DNA of 64,000 bases. Source: an uncultured Oscillospiraceae bacterium. Lineage in GTDB: Bacteria; Bacillota; Clostridia; Oscillospirales; Acutalibacteraceae. The DNA lies in the NCBI GenBank assembly GCA_949283785.1, contig CASDTR010000069.1, positions 1 through 64,000 on the forward strand, written 5' to 3'. Shown here piece after piece: positions 44,344 through 52,439 of this stretch. Made by a program: the position numbers and the translations under genes. Position 1 is the first letter of the stretch. Every line of letters starts with the position of its first letter. The notes under the pieces were generated by a model that saw only the letters and a program-made list of their open reading frames with translations, ran no database searches and was not told the origin of the DNA.

Positions 44344-44532
44344 ATGGTTAAAGACGGTTTCCAAATGTGCAACAAATGCTGTGGCTGCGGAGCATGCGCC
44401 GGTATTTGTCCGAAAAATGCGATAGGCATGGAAAAAAATTTTAAAGGCTTTTTGTATCCGAAGTTTGATGAAAAAAAGTGTATAAAATGCGGCTTATGCA
44501 TAGAGGTATGTCCCCTTAGAAAAACGCAATAA
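44344..44532 (+). CDS. Small 2[4Fe-4S] ferredoxin
   Basis: A 62-residue ferredoxin with two CxxCxxCxxxC-type motifs: CCGCGACAGICPKNAIG and CIKCGLCIEVCPL. I prefer ATG 44344, spaced from GGAAGG (44330s), to the ATG at 44329. It begins two bases after the FrhB-like stop, so the two products probably act together as electron carrier and oxidoreductase. Confidence 0.9.
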   Translation: MVKDGFQMCNKCCGCGACAGICPKNAIGMEKNFKGFLYPKFDEKKCIKCGLCIEVCPLRKTQ

Positions 44533-44647
44533 GTGGAATAGATTTAATTTTTTAAGTGATGCAGCAAGTTAATGTTATTTATAATAACGGATGTAAACAT
44601 GAAAGCGGTGCTTATATTCAAATAAGATTAGAGGAAAAGGAAAAATC

Positions 44648-46144
44648 ATGAGTAAGGTAAGAAAATTGTTGGCAAATCTTGGCATGAGTATAATAAGCCA
44701 AGGAGTTATTCTGTTTTTAGGTTTTATAATACCCAGGATAATAATGATTTCCTACGGTTCAGATACAAACGGCCTTACGAGCACAATAACTCAGATTTTC
44801 ACCTATATGTCTTTGCTGGAGGCGGGAATCAGCCAGGCAACAAGAAATAAGCTGTTTAAACCTATAAATGAGGAAAACAAATCGGAAATTTCTTATTGGA
44901 TGTCGGTTTCGAGGCGTTATTTCAGAAACATTTCCGCAATATATTTTTGTGCTGTAGCAGTGCTTGCCGCAGTGCTGCCGTTTATTTTAAACACGAATGT
45001 AGAATATTGGACAATTGCGTTCTATATTCTCTTTGAGGGCTTGACGAGTGTAGTTTCATTCTATTTTATAAACACCTGGGTAGCGTTTTTGACTGCAAAA
45101 GGTGACATGTATGTTGTCAATTCCTTAACCTTATTTAATAAGGTATTGTGCTACGGCGTAAAAATAGTTTTGGCGCTGCTCGGATTAAACATTGCACTTA
45201 TTCAGGTAGGCTATTTTGCTGTTTCGATTATTCAGGTTATTCTCTATTTCCTGTATATGAAGAAAAAGTACAATTGGATAGATTATTCGGTTTCTGTTAA
45301 GGGAGCCGTGCTGCCGGACCGAAGGTCATATATCATTACGGAGATCGCCTGGACGATTTTTTCCTCGACAGATATGATTTTACTGTCAATATTTGTATCG
45401 ACTTCGATGTCCAGTGTTTATTCTGTCTATAATCTTCCCTTTGTGGCTCTGAACAGTCTGCTGAATGCGGTATATTGCGCACTGAGCTATAATCTTGGAA
45501 TTACATACCACGAAGATATAAAGAAATATATGAAAGTCCACGATATATTCAACAGTCTGTTTGTAGGCGGCATGACTGTACTGATGTCGGTTACATATGT
45601 TTTGCTGATACCGTTTGTCAAACTCTATACAAAGGGAATAACGGACGTAAACTATATTTATCCCATACTTCCGCTGCTGTTTTGTTTGGTTCAGCTTTTG
45701 TCATGGAGCCGCTTTGTGTCCGGAAACCTGCTTGGTGTCGCTGGAAGAATTAAACCGTCAGTGAAAATCAGTGTTATTGAAGCTCTGACAAATTTAGTAT
45801 TGTCTCTCGCCTTCATTCAGAAGTGGGGAATTGTGGGCGTATTGGTAGCTACTGTGGCTGCATTGCCGCTTAAGGTGATTTATTGCAATTATGTATCTGA
45901 AAAAATCATAATGAAGCGCTCCGGAATTAGAACGATTTCTATTTTAGGAATAAATTATCTTATTTTTACAGCGACTGTTATAGTAAATATGTTTATTGAT
46001 CTTAACATTGACAGCTATATATCTTTTATATTATACGGTATGCTGATTTTTTCAGTGATATTTGTTGTTTCGGTGTTGCTCAACATATTGGTAAATAGGG
46101 ATCTGGTTAATATTAAAGCTATAATAAAAAGAAAAATCCTGTGA
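44648..46144 (+). CDS. Oligosaccharide flippase (Wzx/MOP superfamily)
   Basis: A 498-residue membrane protein with about fourteen segments. GMSIISQGVILFLGFIIPRI and the loop SYGSDTNGLTSTITQIFTYM open the MATE/Wzx fold; AGRIKPSVKISVIEALTNLV is a later conserved stretch. It would translocate lipid-linked repeat units to the outer face for polymerisation. Ribosome site AGAGGAAAAGG. Confidence 0.9.
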   Translation: MSKVRKLLANLGMSIISQGVILFLGFIIPRIIMISYGSDTNGLTSTITQIFTYMSLLEAGISQATRNKLFKPINEENKSEISYWMSVSRRYFRNISAIYFCAVAVLAAVLPFILNTNVEYWTIAFYILFEGLTSVVSFYFINTWVAFLTAKGDMYVVNSLTLFNKVLCYGVKIVLALLGLNIALIQVGYFAVSIIQVILYFLYMKKKYNWIDYSVSVKGAVLPDRRSYIITEIAWTIFSSTDMILLSIFVSTSMSSVYSVYNLPFVALNSLLNAVYCALSYNLGITYHEDIKKYMKVHDIFNSLFVGGMTVLMSVTYVLLIPFVKLYTKGITDVNYIYPILPLLFCLVQLLSWSRFVSGNLLGVAGRIKPSVKISVIEALTNLVLSLAFIQKWGIVGVLVATVAALPLKVIYCNYVSEKIIMKRSGIRTISILGINYLIFTATVIVNMFIDLNIDSYISFILYGMLIFSVIFVVSVLLNILVNRDLVNIKAIIKRKIL

Positions 46145-46240
46145 TGATTCTTGATAAAAGGGAATGTGATTTTATTTCAAAATATATTCGCTTTGTTATT
46201 TGATTAATGCCTCATGGCTGTGATAAACAAGGAGACTGTG

Positions 46241-47350
46241 ATGAAATACGATTATTTAATTGTAGGAGCGGGTCTGTACGGTGCTGTATTTGCCAGGCAG
46301 ATGATGGACCGCGGTAAAAAAGTTCTTGTGATTGATAAGAGGGAGCATATTGCGGGAAACGTATATACTGAGAAGATTGAAGGCATCAATTTCCACAAAT
46401 ACGGAGCGCATATTTTTCACACGAATAATACTGAGGTATGGAATTATGTAAACCGCTTTGCCGTATTCAATCGTTTTACAAATTCACCGGTTGCCAATTA
46501 TAAAGGGGAATTATATTCATTGCCCTTCAATATGTATACTTTTAATAAAATGTGGGGCGTTACGACGCCTGAGCAGGCCTCGGCGATAATTGAAGAGCAG
46601 AAAAAAGAGATAACAGGTGAGCCGAAAAATCTTGAGGAACAGGCGATTTCACTGGTCGGACGCGATATCTACGAAAAACTGATCAAGGGATACACGGAGA
46701 AACAGTGGGGCCGCGATTGCAAAGATCTGCCCGCATTTATAATCAAGAGACTTCCCGTGAGGCTTGTATTTGACAATAATTATTTTAATGCTCTTTACCA
46801 AGGTATTCCTGTCGGAGGCTATACTAAAATGGTTGAGAATATGCTCAAGGGCGCAGAGGTAAAGCTCGGCGTTGACTATTTGGAAGATAAAGAGCGTTAT
46901 GATTCCATGGCTGAGAAGGTAGTGTTCACCGGCGCCATTGATGCGTATTTCGGGTATTCTCTCGGATATCTTGAATATCGTTCGGTTCGATTTGAGAATG
47001 AAATCATGGATATCCCGAATTTTCAGGGTAATGCCGCAGTGAATTACACGGACAGAGAAACACCGTGGACCAGAATCATTGAGCATAAATGGTTTGAATT
47101 CGGAAAAGATGAACAGGGAAACGATCTGCCTAAGACTATTATCAGCAGAGAGTACAGTTCTGAATGGAAACCGGGTGATGAGCCTTATTATCCTGTGAAT
47201 GATGAAAAGAACGGAAAGCTTTATGAGAAGTATAAGAAGCTTGCGCAAGCAGAAAAGAATGTAATATTCGGCGGCCGACTTGGGGAATATAAGTATTATG
47301 ATATGGATCAGGTAATTGCGGCCGCGTTGGAAAGGTGCTTGAAGGAATAA
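46241..47350 (+). CDS. glf: UDP-galactopyranose mutase
   Basis: A 369-residue FAD enzyme: dinucleotide fold DYLIVGAGLYGAVFARQM, NVYTEKIEGINFHKYGAHIF with HTNN, GYTEKQWGRDCKDLP and YFNALYQGIPVGGYTKMVEN carry FAD- and substrate-contacting residues. It interconverts UDP-Galp and UDP-Galf, predicting galactofuranose in the polymer. ATG 46241 follows AAGGAG; the longer frame from 46214 is less likely. Confidence 0.96.
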   Translation: MKYDYLIVGAGLYGAVFARQMMDRGKKVLVIDKREHIAGNVYTEKIEGINFHKYGAHIFHTNNTEVWNYVNRFAVFNRFTNSPVANYKGELYSLPFNMYTFNKMWGVTTPEQASAIIEEQKKEITGEPKNLEEQAISLVGRDIYEKLIKGYTEKQWGRDCKDLPAFIIKRLPVRLVFDNNYFNALYQGIPVGGYTKMVENMLKGAEVKLGVDYLEDKERYDSMAEKVVFTGAIDAYFGYSLGYLEYRSVRFENEIMDIPNFQGNAAVNYTDRETPWTRIIEHKWFEFGKDEQGNDLPKTIISREYSSEWKPGDEPYYPVNDEKNGKLYEKYKKLAQAEKNVIFGGRLGEYKYYDMDQVIAAALERCLKE

Positions 47351-47367
47351 CGGAGGAGTCGTTTTTA

Positions 47368-47398
47368 AGTCATATAAGATTTTCTGTGTGACTTTTTT
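47368..47398 (+). terminator. Terminator after glf
   Basis: Arms AGTCATAT (47368-47375) and GTGTGACT (47386-47393) with two G-U pairs, followed by six T. It marks the end of the first polysaccharide block. Confidence 0.7.
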
Positions 47399-47427
47399 CA
47401 ATACAGCTTCAAAAATCTTATCAACAG

Positions 47428-47988
47428 GTGGTAATTGATATATTTAAGGAAATACTGGTTTCGATTTACCGTTTGCCCATAGCAATACTTCTGATTTTTA
47501 CGGTAATGCTGATTTTCGGAGGGCTGCTGTTCTGGCTGCACTTTATAAAAGACAAGAATAAAAGCTTTGTAAGCCTTGTGGCGCTTTTGATATCTGTATT
47601 TTTAATTTTAGCGATTACTGTCTTGAGCCGTGATTTTGGCAGCGTTCGTGAGCTTTCCCTTGTGCCTTTCTCGTCCTGGGCGGACTATTTTAAGGGCAGA
47701 AACGAGGAATATTTGCGCACCAATATTTATAATATGCTGCTGTTTATGCCTTTTGGGGCTTCCCTGTACGCCGTGGGATATCCCAACCTCTCCGTGAAAA
47801 AGTGTCTGATTATTACGGCTATGGCGGCTTTGTTCCTGAGTGTGGGGATAGAAGCGGTGCAATTTCTTTTGCAGTGCGGGGAGACTGAAACAGACGACGT
47901 TATTCACAACGTTTTAGGTGCGGGTTTCGGGACCTTGCTTGCGGGAAACGTGTGTGATTTATACGAAAATCGCGTAAAAAGATACTGA
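47428..47988 (+). CDS. VanZ-like membrane protein
   Basis: A 186-residue protein with five hydrophobic segments. SLVPFSSWADYFKGRNEEYL, NIYNMLLFMPFGASL and the end ETETDDVIHNVLGAGFGTL match the VanZ family. VanZ of enterococci lowers teicoplanin binding; most homologues are uncharacterised envelope proteins. The first codon is uncertain (GTG 47428 overlaps its own ribosome site). The nucleotidyltransferase gene follows after 19 bases, so it may be the first gene of the peptide cluster. Confidence 0.82.
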   Translation: MVIDIFKEILVSIYRLPIAILLIFTVMLIFGGLLFWLHFIKDKNKSFVSLVALLISVFLILAITVLSRDFGSVRELSLVPFSSWADYFKGRNEEYLRTNIYNMLLFMPFGASLYAVGYPNLSVKKCLIITAMAALFLSVGIEAVQFLLQCGETETDDVIHNVLGAGFGTLLAGNVCDLYENRVKRY

Positions 47989-48007
47989 GATAGAGATAGG
48001 AACATTT

Positions 48008-49255
48008 ATGGAAACTTATCACGTTTTATTTTTACAGGCTCTGGGAGCCTCACTTAAAAATAAAAAGGTTGCCTGGACCCAGGAAATCCCGTTGGAGCAG
48101 TGGGAGCGGCTGTTTGCATTGGCCGATGCACACAATGTTCTGCCAATGATATATGAAGCCGTGTATTCCTGTGAATCGGCAAAAGCCGTTCCCGTGCAGC
48201 TTATGGGAGCCGCAGCGCGTAAATCCATGCGCATGGTGTCCATGCAGGCAATGCAGACGGCCCAGTTTAAGCGTCTTTATGCCCGTTTGAGAGAGTCGGA
48301 CGCGGCGCCGCTGGTTGTAAAGGGAATAGTCTGCCGCAGTCTTTATCCGAATCCCGACTACCGCTATTCGGGCGATGAGGATTTGCTTATTTCTCCCGAT
48401 AAATTTCACCGCTGCCATGAGGTAATGGTGGATTTCGGTATGCGGCTTACGGACCCCGAAAAGGATATTGAAGCGGCCCACGAGCTGGGGTACGTCAAGG
48501 CGGGGAGCCCGATTTATATAGAGCTGCACAAAACGCTGTTTCCCCCCGAATCCGACGCATACGGGGATTTCAATAAGCTTTTTGCCCGTGTATGGGAGCA
48601 TATTGTTGAAACGGAAGCCGAGGGCGAGCGATTTCTGACCCTCGGTTATACGGACCATTTGTTTTATCTTATCTGCCACGCTTTGAAGCATTTTCTTCAC
48701 AGCGGTTTCGGCGTGCGGCAGGTGTGCGATATAGTATTGTTTGCCAAATACTACGGAAAGGATATCGACTGGCAGGACGTATATAACAGATGTAAGGCGG
48801 TAAACGGTGAAGTGTTTACGGCGGCTCTGTTTAAAATCGGCGAAAGGTATTTCGGCTTTGAGCCCGACGCAGCGTATCTGTCAAAAGCTTGGCGAAGCAT
48901 TGAGACTGATGAGGAAATGCTGCTGGAGGATTTGCTTGAGGCGGGTATTTACGGCGATTCCGATTTGAGCCGCAAGCACAGCAGCAATATGACATTAAGC
49001 GCTGTGACGGCCGATAAGAAGGGGAAGAAAGCCAAAGGCGGAGTGATGAAATCGGTTTTTCCGTCGGCGAAGGCCTTGAGCGGACGTTATCCTTATCTTA
49101 ATGAAAAGCCGTATCTGCTGCCTGTGGCGTGGACTGACCGTTTGCTGAAATACCGAAAAGAGACTGCTTCAACGGCAAACAGCGATATTTCGGAGTCTTT
49201 GAAAATCGGCGGCAGGCGTGTTGAGCTTTTAAAAGAGTACAAAATAGTCAAATAA
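48008..49255 (+). CDS. Nucleotidyltransferase-fold protein (NTP_transf_5) of the peptide cluster
   Basis: A 415-residue cytosolic protein. The nucleotidyltransferase signature is LVVKGIVCRSLYPNPDYRYS followed by GDEDLLIS with metal-binding Asp/Glu, and the helical part has FYLICHALKHFLHSGFGVRQ. NTP_transf_5 proteins occur in RiPP clusters, for example some lasso-peptide clusters that also carry an HPr-kinase-like protein. Its chemistry is unknown: transfer of a nucleotide to the peptide or to a tailoring intermediate is possible. The C-terminal 80 residues are basic and low in order. Confidence 0.85.
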   Translation: METYHVLFLQALGASLKNKKVAWTQEIPLEQWERLFALADAHNVLPMIYEAVYSCESAKAVPVQLMGAAARKSMRMVSMQAMQTAQFKRLYARLRESDAAPLVVKGIVCRSLYPNPDYRYSGDEDLLISPDKFHRCHEVMVDFGMRLTDPEKDIEAAHELGYVKAGSPIYIELHKTLFPPESDAYGDFNKLFARVWEHIVETEAEGERFLTLGYTDHLFYLICHALKHFLHSGFGVRQVCDIVLFAKYYGKDIDWQDVYNRCKAVNGEVFTAALFKIGERYFGFEPDAAYLSKAWRSIETDEEMLLEDLLEAGIYGDSDLSRKHSSNMTLSAVTADKKGKKAKGGVMKSVFPSAKALSGRYPYLNEKPYLLPVAWTDRLLKYRKETASTANSDISESLKIGGRRVELLKEYKIVK

Positions 49256-49308
49256 TTTCGCAAATCATGCCTATTAATGGTTATTATAATAAAAATGCTT
49301 TTACGTTG

Positions 49309-49336
49309 TTGACAGTCAGAAAAAATATGATACTAT
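49309..49336 (+). promoter_or_regulatory. Promoter of the pqqD-precursor 1 unit
   Basis: TTGACA (49309-49314), 16 bases, TACTAT (49331-49336) with TGA just before it (extended -10). About 70 bases upstream of the PqqD-like start. Confidence 0.7.
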
Positions 49337-49407
49337 ATATAGTGTTGAATTAGATACTTAACTGTATTTTTGTTATGTATCTGACACATTCAGCGGGAGG
49401 AAAAAAA

Positions 49408-49704
49408 TTGGAACAGATTTTACAGGATAAGCGCTTTAAGGCAAATCCCGATTTTCTTTTGAGGGAAATCGGCGGCGAGGCCGTACTGGTTCCCCTGGGG
49501 GATGTGGGTATTTTTGAGAACACCATGCTCTCACTTAACGAAACCTGTGCCTTTCTGTGGAAGGTTTTTCAGTCTCCTAAAACTGCTCGGGAGGCAATCA
49601 ATGAGGCTAAAGAGGCCTACGAAGGAGACGCTGCCGAAATAGAGCAGGGGGTTCTCAGTTTTATAAGAGACTACGCAAAATACAAATTATTACTGGAGGA
49701 ATAA
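49408..49704 (+). CDS. PqqD-like peptide chaperone (RiPP recognition element)
   Basis: A 98-residue PqqD-family protein: FLLREIGGEAVLVPLGD, SLNETCAFLWKVFQSPKTAR and the C-terminal helix EIEQGVLSFIRDYAKYKLLL form the winged-helix RRE that binds leader peptides and presents them to the modifying enzyme. TTG 49408 follows GGGAGG and is preferred over 49375. Only three bases separate it from the precursor gene, so leader-binding protein and substrate are made together. Confidence 0.92.
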   Translation: MEQILQDKRFKANPDFLLREIGGEAVLVPLGDVGIFENTMLSLNETCAFLWKVFQSPKTAREAINEAKEAYEGDAAEIEQGVLSFIRDYAKYKLLLEE

Positions 49705-49707
49705 AAA

Positions 49708-50157
49708 ATGGTTAGATCAGCTTGGGTCAAGCCTATGACCCTTGTACAGAAATTTGAGGCAAATGAGTCGATAGCAGCATGCTATGAGATAGTGTGTGAA
49801 AGCGATCGAGAAGGAAAGGTTGATTGGGGTAAAGATACAACAGTTGGAAAAACTAATCATCCAGCAGACATTGATGGTTCAAATCCTTGGAATATTGATG
49901 ATGATTTATGTAGTGGTTGGATTACTAAGAAGCACTCTGGCTGTAAAACAGCTTCTAATAATAATCTTATTTTCGCGAACGGTGATGTCACCTATGGTGG
50001 AAGCGATGGTTGGGTTGCACATACTGTTGATGTAAATGAAAACGGTGTAATAGATGCTGATGACCGTGTTTATTGGTGCACAGAAGAAACTTCGGCGGCA
50101 TATTTTTGGCGTTGGAATCATTGGGGAACAGTTGCGCAAAGCGCCAACCGCTCATAA
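49708..50157 (+). CDS. Precursor-like peptide 1 of a candidate RiPP system
   Basis: A 149-residue protein without signal peptide or membrane segment. Its first 20 residues share 17 with the protein at 51526 (core WVKPMTLVQKFEANE), the expected leader recognised by the PqqD-like protein encoded three bases upstream. After the leader comes AACYEIVC (Cys25, Cys30, a CX4C pair), then a Trp/His/Asp-rich part with Cys68, Cys79 and Cys124. DVNENGVIDADD at residues 108-119 has the spacing of a calcium-binding EF-hand/dockerin loop. The end is WNHWGTVAQSANRS. It is long for a RiPP precursor and may instead be a small secreted calcium-binding protein. Ends at a terminator. Confidence 0.75.
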   Translation: MVRSAWVKPMTLVQKFEANESIAACYEIVCESDREGKVDWGKDTTVGKTNHPADIDGSNPWNIDDDLCSGWITKKHSGCKTASNNNLIFANGDVTYGGSDGWVAHTVDVNENGVIDADDRVYWCTEETSAAYFWRWNHWGTVAQSANRS

Positions 50158-50191
50158 TTACATAAAACTCTATTCAAAACCGTACATACAG

Positions 50192-50218
50192 GAGGCAGGC
50201 GAAAAGCCCGCCTCTTTT
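50192..50218 (+). terminator. Terminator after precursor 1
   Basis: Arms GAGGCAGGC and GCCCGCCTC with one mismatch around GAAAA, then TTTT. Same design as the terminators at 52024, 52606 and 52790. Confidence 0.75.
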
Positions 50219-50239
50219 ACTTTTGCCCGAAATCAAGCA

Positions 50240-50390
50240 CAAACCCCGCCTCCCTTGTGTAAAGCAGGCTGAGCCTGCACCCAATTCGCGCACCTAATTA
50301 CAGCAGACGGTAAAAATATCTGCCCGCGAGCTGAAATTCAGCACTCACCCCGCCTCCCTTGTGTAAAGGGAGGTGGCAAGGCGAAAGCCT
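50240..50390 (+). repeat. Dispersed hairpin repeat element, copy C (entry part)
   Basis: Two core starts. The first (from about 50248) has CCTCCCTTGTGTAAAG then hairpin GCAGGCT/AGCCTGC. The second (50353-50393) has hairpin 1 CCTCCCTT/AAGGGAGG around GTGTA and hairpin 2 around GCAAGGC-GAAA-GCCTTG. Non-coding. Confidence 0.75.
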
Positions 50391-50857
50391 TGACGGAGGG
50401 ATTGGCGGACACGTCCGCTATTCATCCGCGCACCAATTGGCAGCAGGAAACAACTATAGGTGCCCGCGAGAAGGTCTCGTATTGACGGAGGGATTGGCAG
50501 GCTGAGCCTGCACCCAAGACGCGCACCGAATTACGGTAAAAAACGGCTATAAGTGCCCACGAGACAGTTTACACATTGACAGAGGGATTGGCGGACACGT
50601 CCGCTATTCATCCGCGCACCAATTGGCAGCAGGAAACAACTATAGGTGCCCGCGAGAAGGTCTCGTATTGACGGAGGGATTGGCAACGTAATGCTGCACC
50701 CAAGACGCGCACCGAATTACGGTAAAAAGCGGCTATAAGTGCCCACGAGACAGTTTACACATTGACAGAGGGATTGACGGACACGTCCGCTTTCAATCTG
50801 CGCACGTACTTACAGTAAAAAACAACTGTAAGTGCCCACGGGAGGATTCCTTTTTAA
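50391..50857 (+). repeat. Tandem array of five ~93-base units with a 186-base higher-order period
   Basis: Units begin with TGAC(G/A)GAGGGATTG at 50391, 50483, 50577, 50669 and 50763, giving lengths 92, 94, 92, 94 and about 95. Units 1 and 3 are almost identical, as are 2 and 4, so a two-unit block has been duplicated. Each unit carries a short hairpin after GATTGG (GCGGAC/GTCCGC in 1 and 3; GCAGGCT/AGCCTGC in 2) and ends in GTGCCC-(A/G)CGAG. No open frame is conserved. It lies between the two precursor genes. Confidence 0.85.
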
Positions 50858-51189
50858 CGGAGGAATTGCTGTTACAAAGCCGTACTAAAGTAATTTTTGG
50901 CTTTCTGCAGCGAGAAAAAGTGCAGAAAATAATTTTGTGCAGGTTGTTATATTTTCTATAACTCATCAGCATGTAGAAAATATCAATGCTGAACCGTCAG
51001 GAAGCATTGTCGTTTTCAATAAAAGCAAGGCTTTAAATTCTCTGAAAGCAATAAAAATATGGCAAAAAAGAAAAAAGAAAAAACGTTTTACCAAACGAAT
51101 ATTATAGATGAAATGTAATTAATGCCCAAATAAACAAATTTTTATATAAATATTTGTATTAACAATTGCCATAAAATCTAATAATATCC
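50858..51189. other. AT-rich non-coding stretch between repeat array and precursor 2 promoter
   Basis: About 330 bases with no credible gene on either strand and no further repeat units. A/T-rich toward its right end. I see nothing else in it. Confidence 0.5.
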
Positions 51190-51525
51190 TTGACAAATAA
51201 TTAAAAAGTGATAAAATTACATTAAAGAAATATTTGAAATTTATTTGTTGTTGTCAGCTGTTATGTTGAAAATAACGTGTGAGAACGAAAAAGCTTCTAA
51301 CGTTAACTTGGCTTCTATTTGGCAAGTTTTTCGGAATTTCGCTTATGCATTTATGAATTCCGAAAATCGTTGAAAGGCCTTTGCGGCTTTCGGGTAAGCT
51401 TCTGCTTCCGAGACCGACAGAGCAAATAACCTTCACGGCAGCTGCTCACGGCGGCGCATAGCGGACGTAAGTAAAGTTTTCGCTTGGCTGATAAGTTTCA
51501 AATATTAATACTGGAGGTATGAAAA
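51190..51525 (+). promoter_or_regulatory. Promoter and long structured leader of precursor 2
   Basis: TTGACA (51190-51195), 16 bases, extended -10 TGATAAAAT ending at 51217. The sequence TTGACAAATA and GTGATAAAATTA is nearly repeated at the radical SAM promoter (52705-52732). The untranslated leader is about 300 bases with a hairpin TCGGAATT (51331-51338)/AATTCCGA (51356-51363). GGAGGT precedes the ATG at 51526. No riboswitch class was recognised. Confidence 0.65.
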
Positions 51526-51999
51526 ATGGGAAGAACAACATGGGTTAAGCCGATGACCTTGGTACAGAAATTTGAGGCGAATGAGGCTGTGGCATCATCA
51601 TGCTGGGGAGTAGGATGCGATACTGTTGCTGCGAACGCTTGGGATGGAGATCATCCTCAGTATCATCCAAACGCTGGTTCTAAGTTGTTTCCTTATTATC
51701 CTAATCATGATCCGGCATCTTGTGGTGATATAACTCATCAGTTTTTAAGAGATATAGATGGAAACGGTACCGCTGACGTAATGTATGAGCTTAAAGATGG
51801 TAAGGAACTTGAATGTGCCATTTATTCTGATTCGAACTACACAAATCCTATCTCTGTTGATAGCATAACACCCGGCATGACAATATATTGGACGACAGTA
51901 ACCGATACGGGTAAAATTTGGCCTAATCCGACAGAAGCAACTTGGCATCATGTAGGTACGGTTGAAGCGACTTATCCCGGTCATCCCCTTCGCTCATAA
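51526..51999 (+). CDS. Precursor-like peptide 2 of a candidate RiPP system
   Basis: A 157-residue protein, paralogue of the one at 49708. The leader WVKPMTLVQKFEANE is identical over 15 residues, then AVASSCWGVGC (Cys26, Cys31, CX4C), Cys66 and Cys97. The body differs from precursor 1 but keeps DIDGNGTAD (residues 76-84, calcium-loop-like), the pair YWTT, and a closing WHHVGTVEATYPGHPLRS that mirrors the WNHWGTV...RS end of precursor 1. Rich in Pro, His, Trp and Asp. No signal peptide. It is monocistronic with its own promoter, long leader and terminator. Conserved leader with diverged body is what is expected of paralogous RiPP substrates. Confidence 0.75.
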   Translation: MGRTTWVKPMTLVQKFEANEAVASSCWGVGCDTVAANAWDGDHPQYHPNAGSKLFPYYPNHDPASCGDITHQFLRDIDGNGTADVMYELKDGKELECAIYSDSNYTNPISVDSITPGMTIYWTTVTDTGKIWPNPTEATWHHVGTVEATYPGHPLRS

Positions 52000-52023
52000 G
52001 AGTACATATTGACAGACCTATTT

Positions 52024-52053
52024 AAAGAGGCGGGCGTAAATCGTCCGCCTCTT
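52024..52053 (+). terminator. Terminator after precursor 2
   Basis: Arms AAGAGGCGGGCG and CGTCCGCCTCTT around TAAAT, with a T-rich but interrupted tail. Confidence 0.75.
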
Positions 52054-52078
52054 AATTCTTTATAGACAAATCTTATTT

Positions 52079-52410
52079 CAGCACTCACCCCGCCTCCCTT
52101 GTGTAAAGGGAGGTGTCAAGGCGAAAGCCTTGACGGAGGGATTGGCAGGTTAAACCTGCACACAAATCGCACACCAAGTTACTGTAATCTTAAAGCTTTC
52201 TGCCTGCGTTTAGCACAAAGCCTTGACGGAGGGATTGGCAAACTGAGGTTGCGTCCAATTCGCGTACTAAGTTACGGTAAAAACCAACTATAGTTGCCTG
52301 CGAGAAAGCTTCATTTTGACTGAGGGATGAGCAACGTAACGCTTCACCCAATTCACATATCAAGGTACGGAGCACAACGTATATGTCAATCGTCACCCAT
52401 AACAAAAAGC
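52079..52410 (+). repeat. Dispersed hairpin repeat element, copy D (core plus three ~93-base units)
   Basis: Core: hairpin 1 CCTCCCTT/AAGGGAGG (52093-52113) and perfect hairpin 2 GTCAAGGC-GAAA-GCCTTGAC (52115-52134). Tandem units start with TGAC at 52131, 52224 and 52317 (period 93). Unit hairpins: GCAGGTT/AACCTGC in the first, GCAAACT/AGGTTGC in the second with one mismatch. Non-coding. Confidence 0.8.
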
Positions 52411-52439
52411 GTGAAATAATTCAGTTATATCTTCATAAA

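Noticed and set aside
44329..44532. Frameshift between the FrhB-like gene and ferredoxin
   Set aside because: The ferredoxin domain normally precedes the FrhB domain; here it follows, so a single frameshift cannot join them into the usual fusion.
46649..47401. 250-codon minus-strand frame over glf
   Set aside because: Entirely antisense to a clear UDP-galactopyranose mutase; no ribosome site or recognisable domain.
50391..50857. Tandem array considered as a CRISPR array
   Set aside because: Units of 92-95 bases repeat over their whole length with no unique spacers, and no cas gene is present.
49708..51999. Precursor-like proteins considered as bacteriocins of a known double-glycine class
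   Set aside because: No GG or GA cleavage motif follows the leader and the exporter has no C39 peptidase domain.
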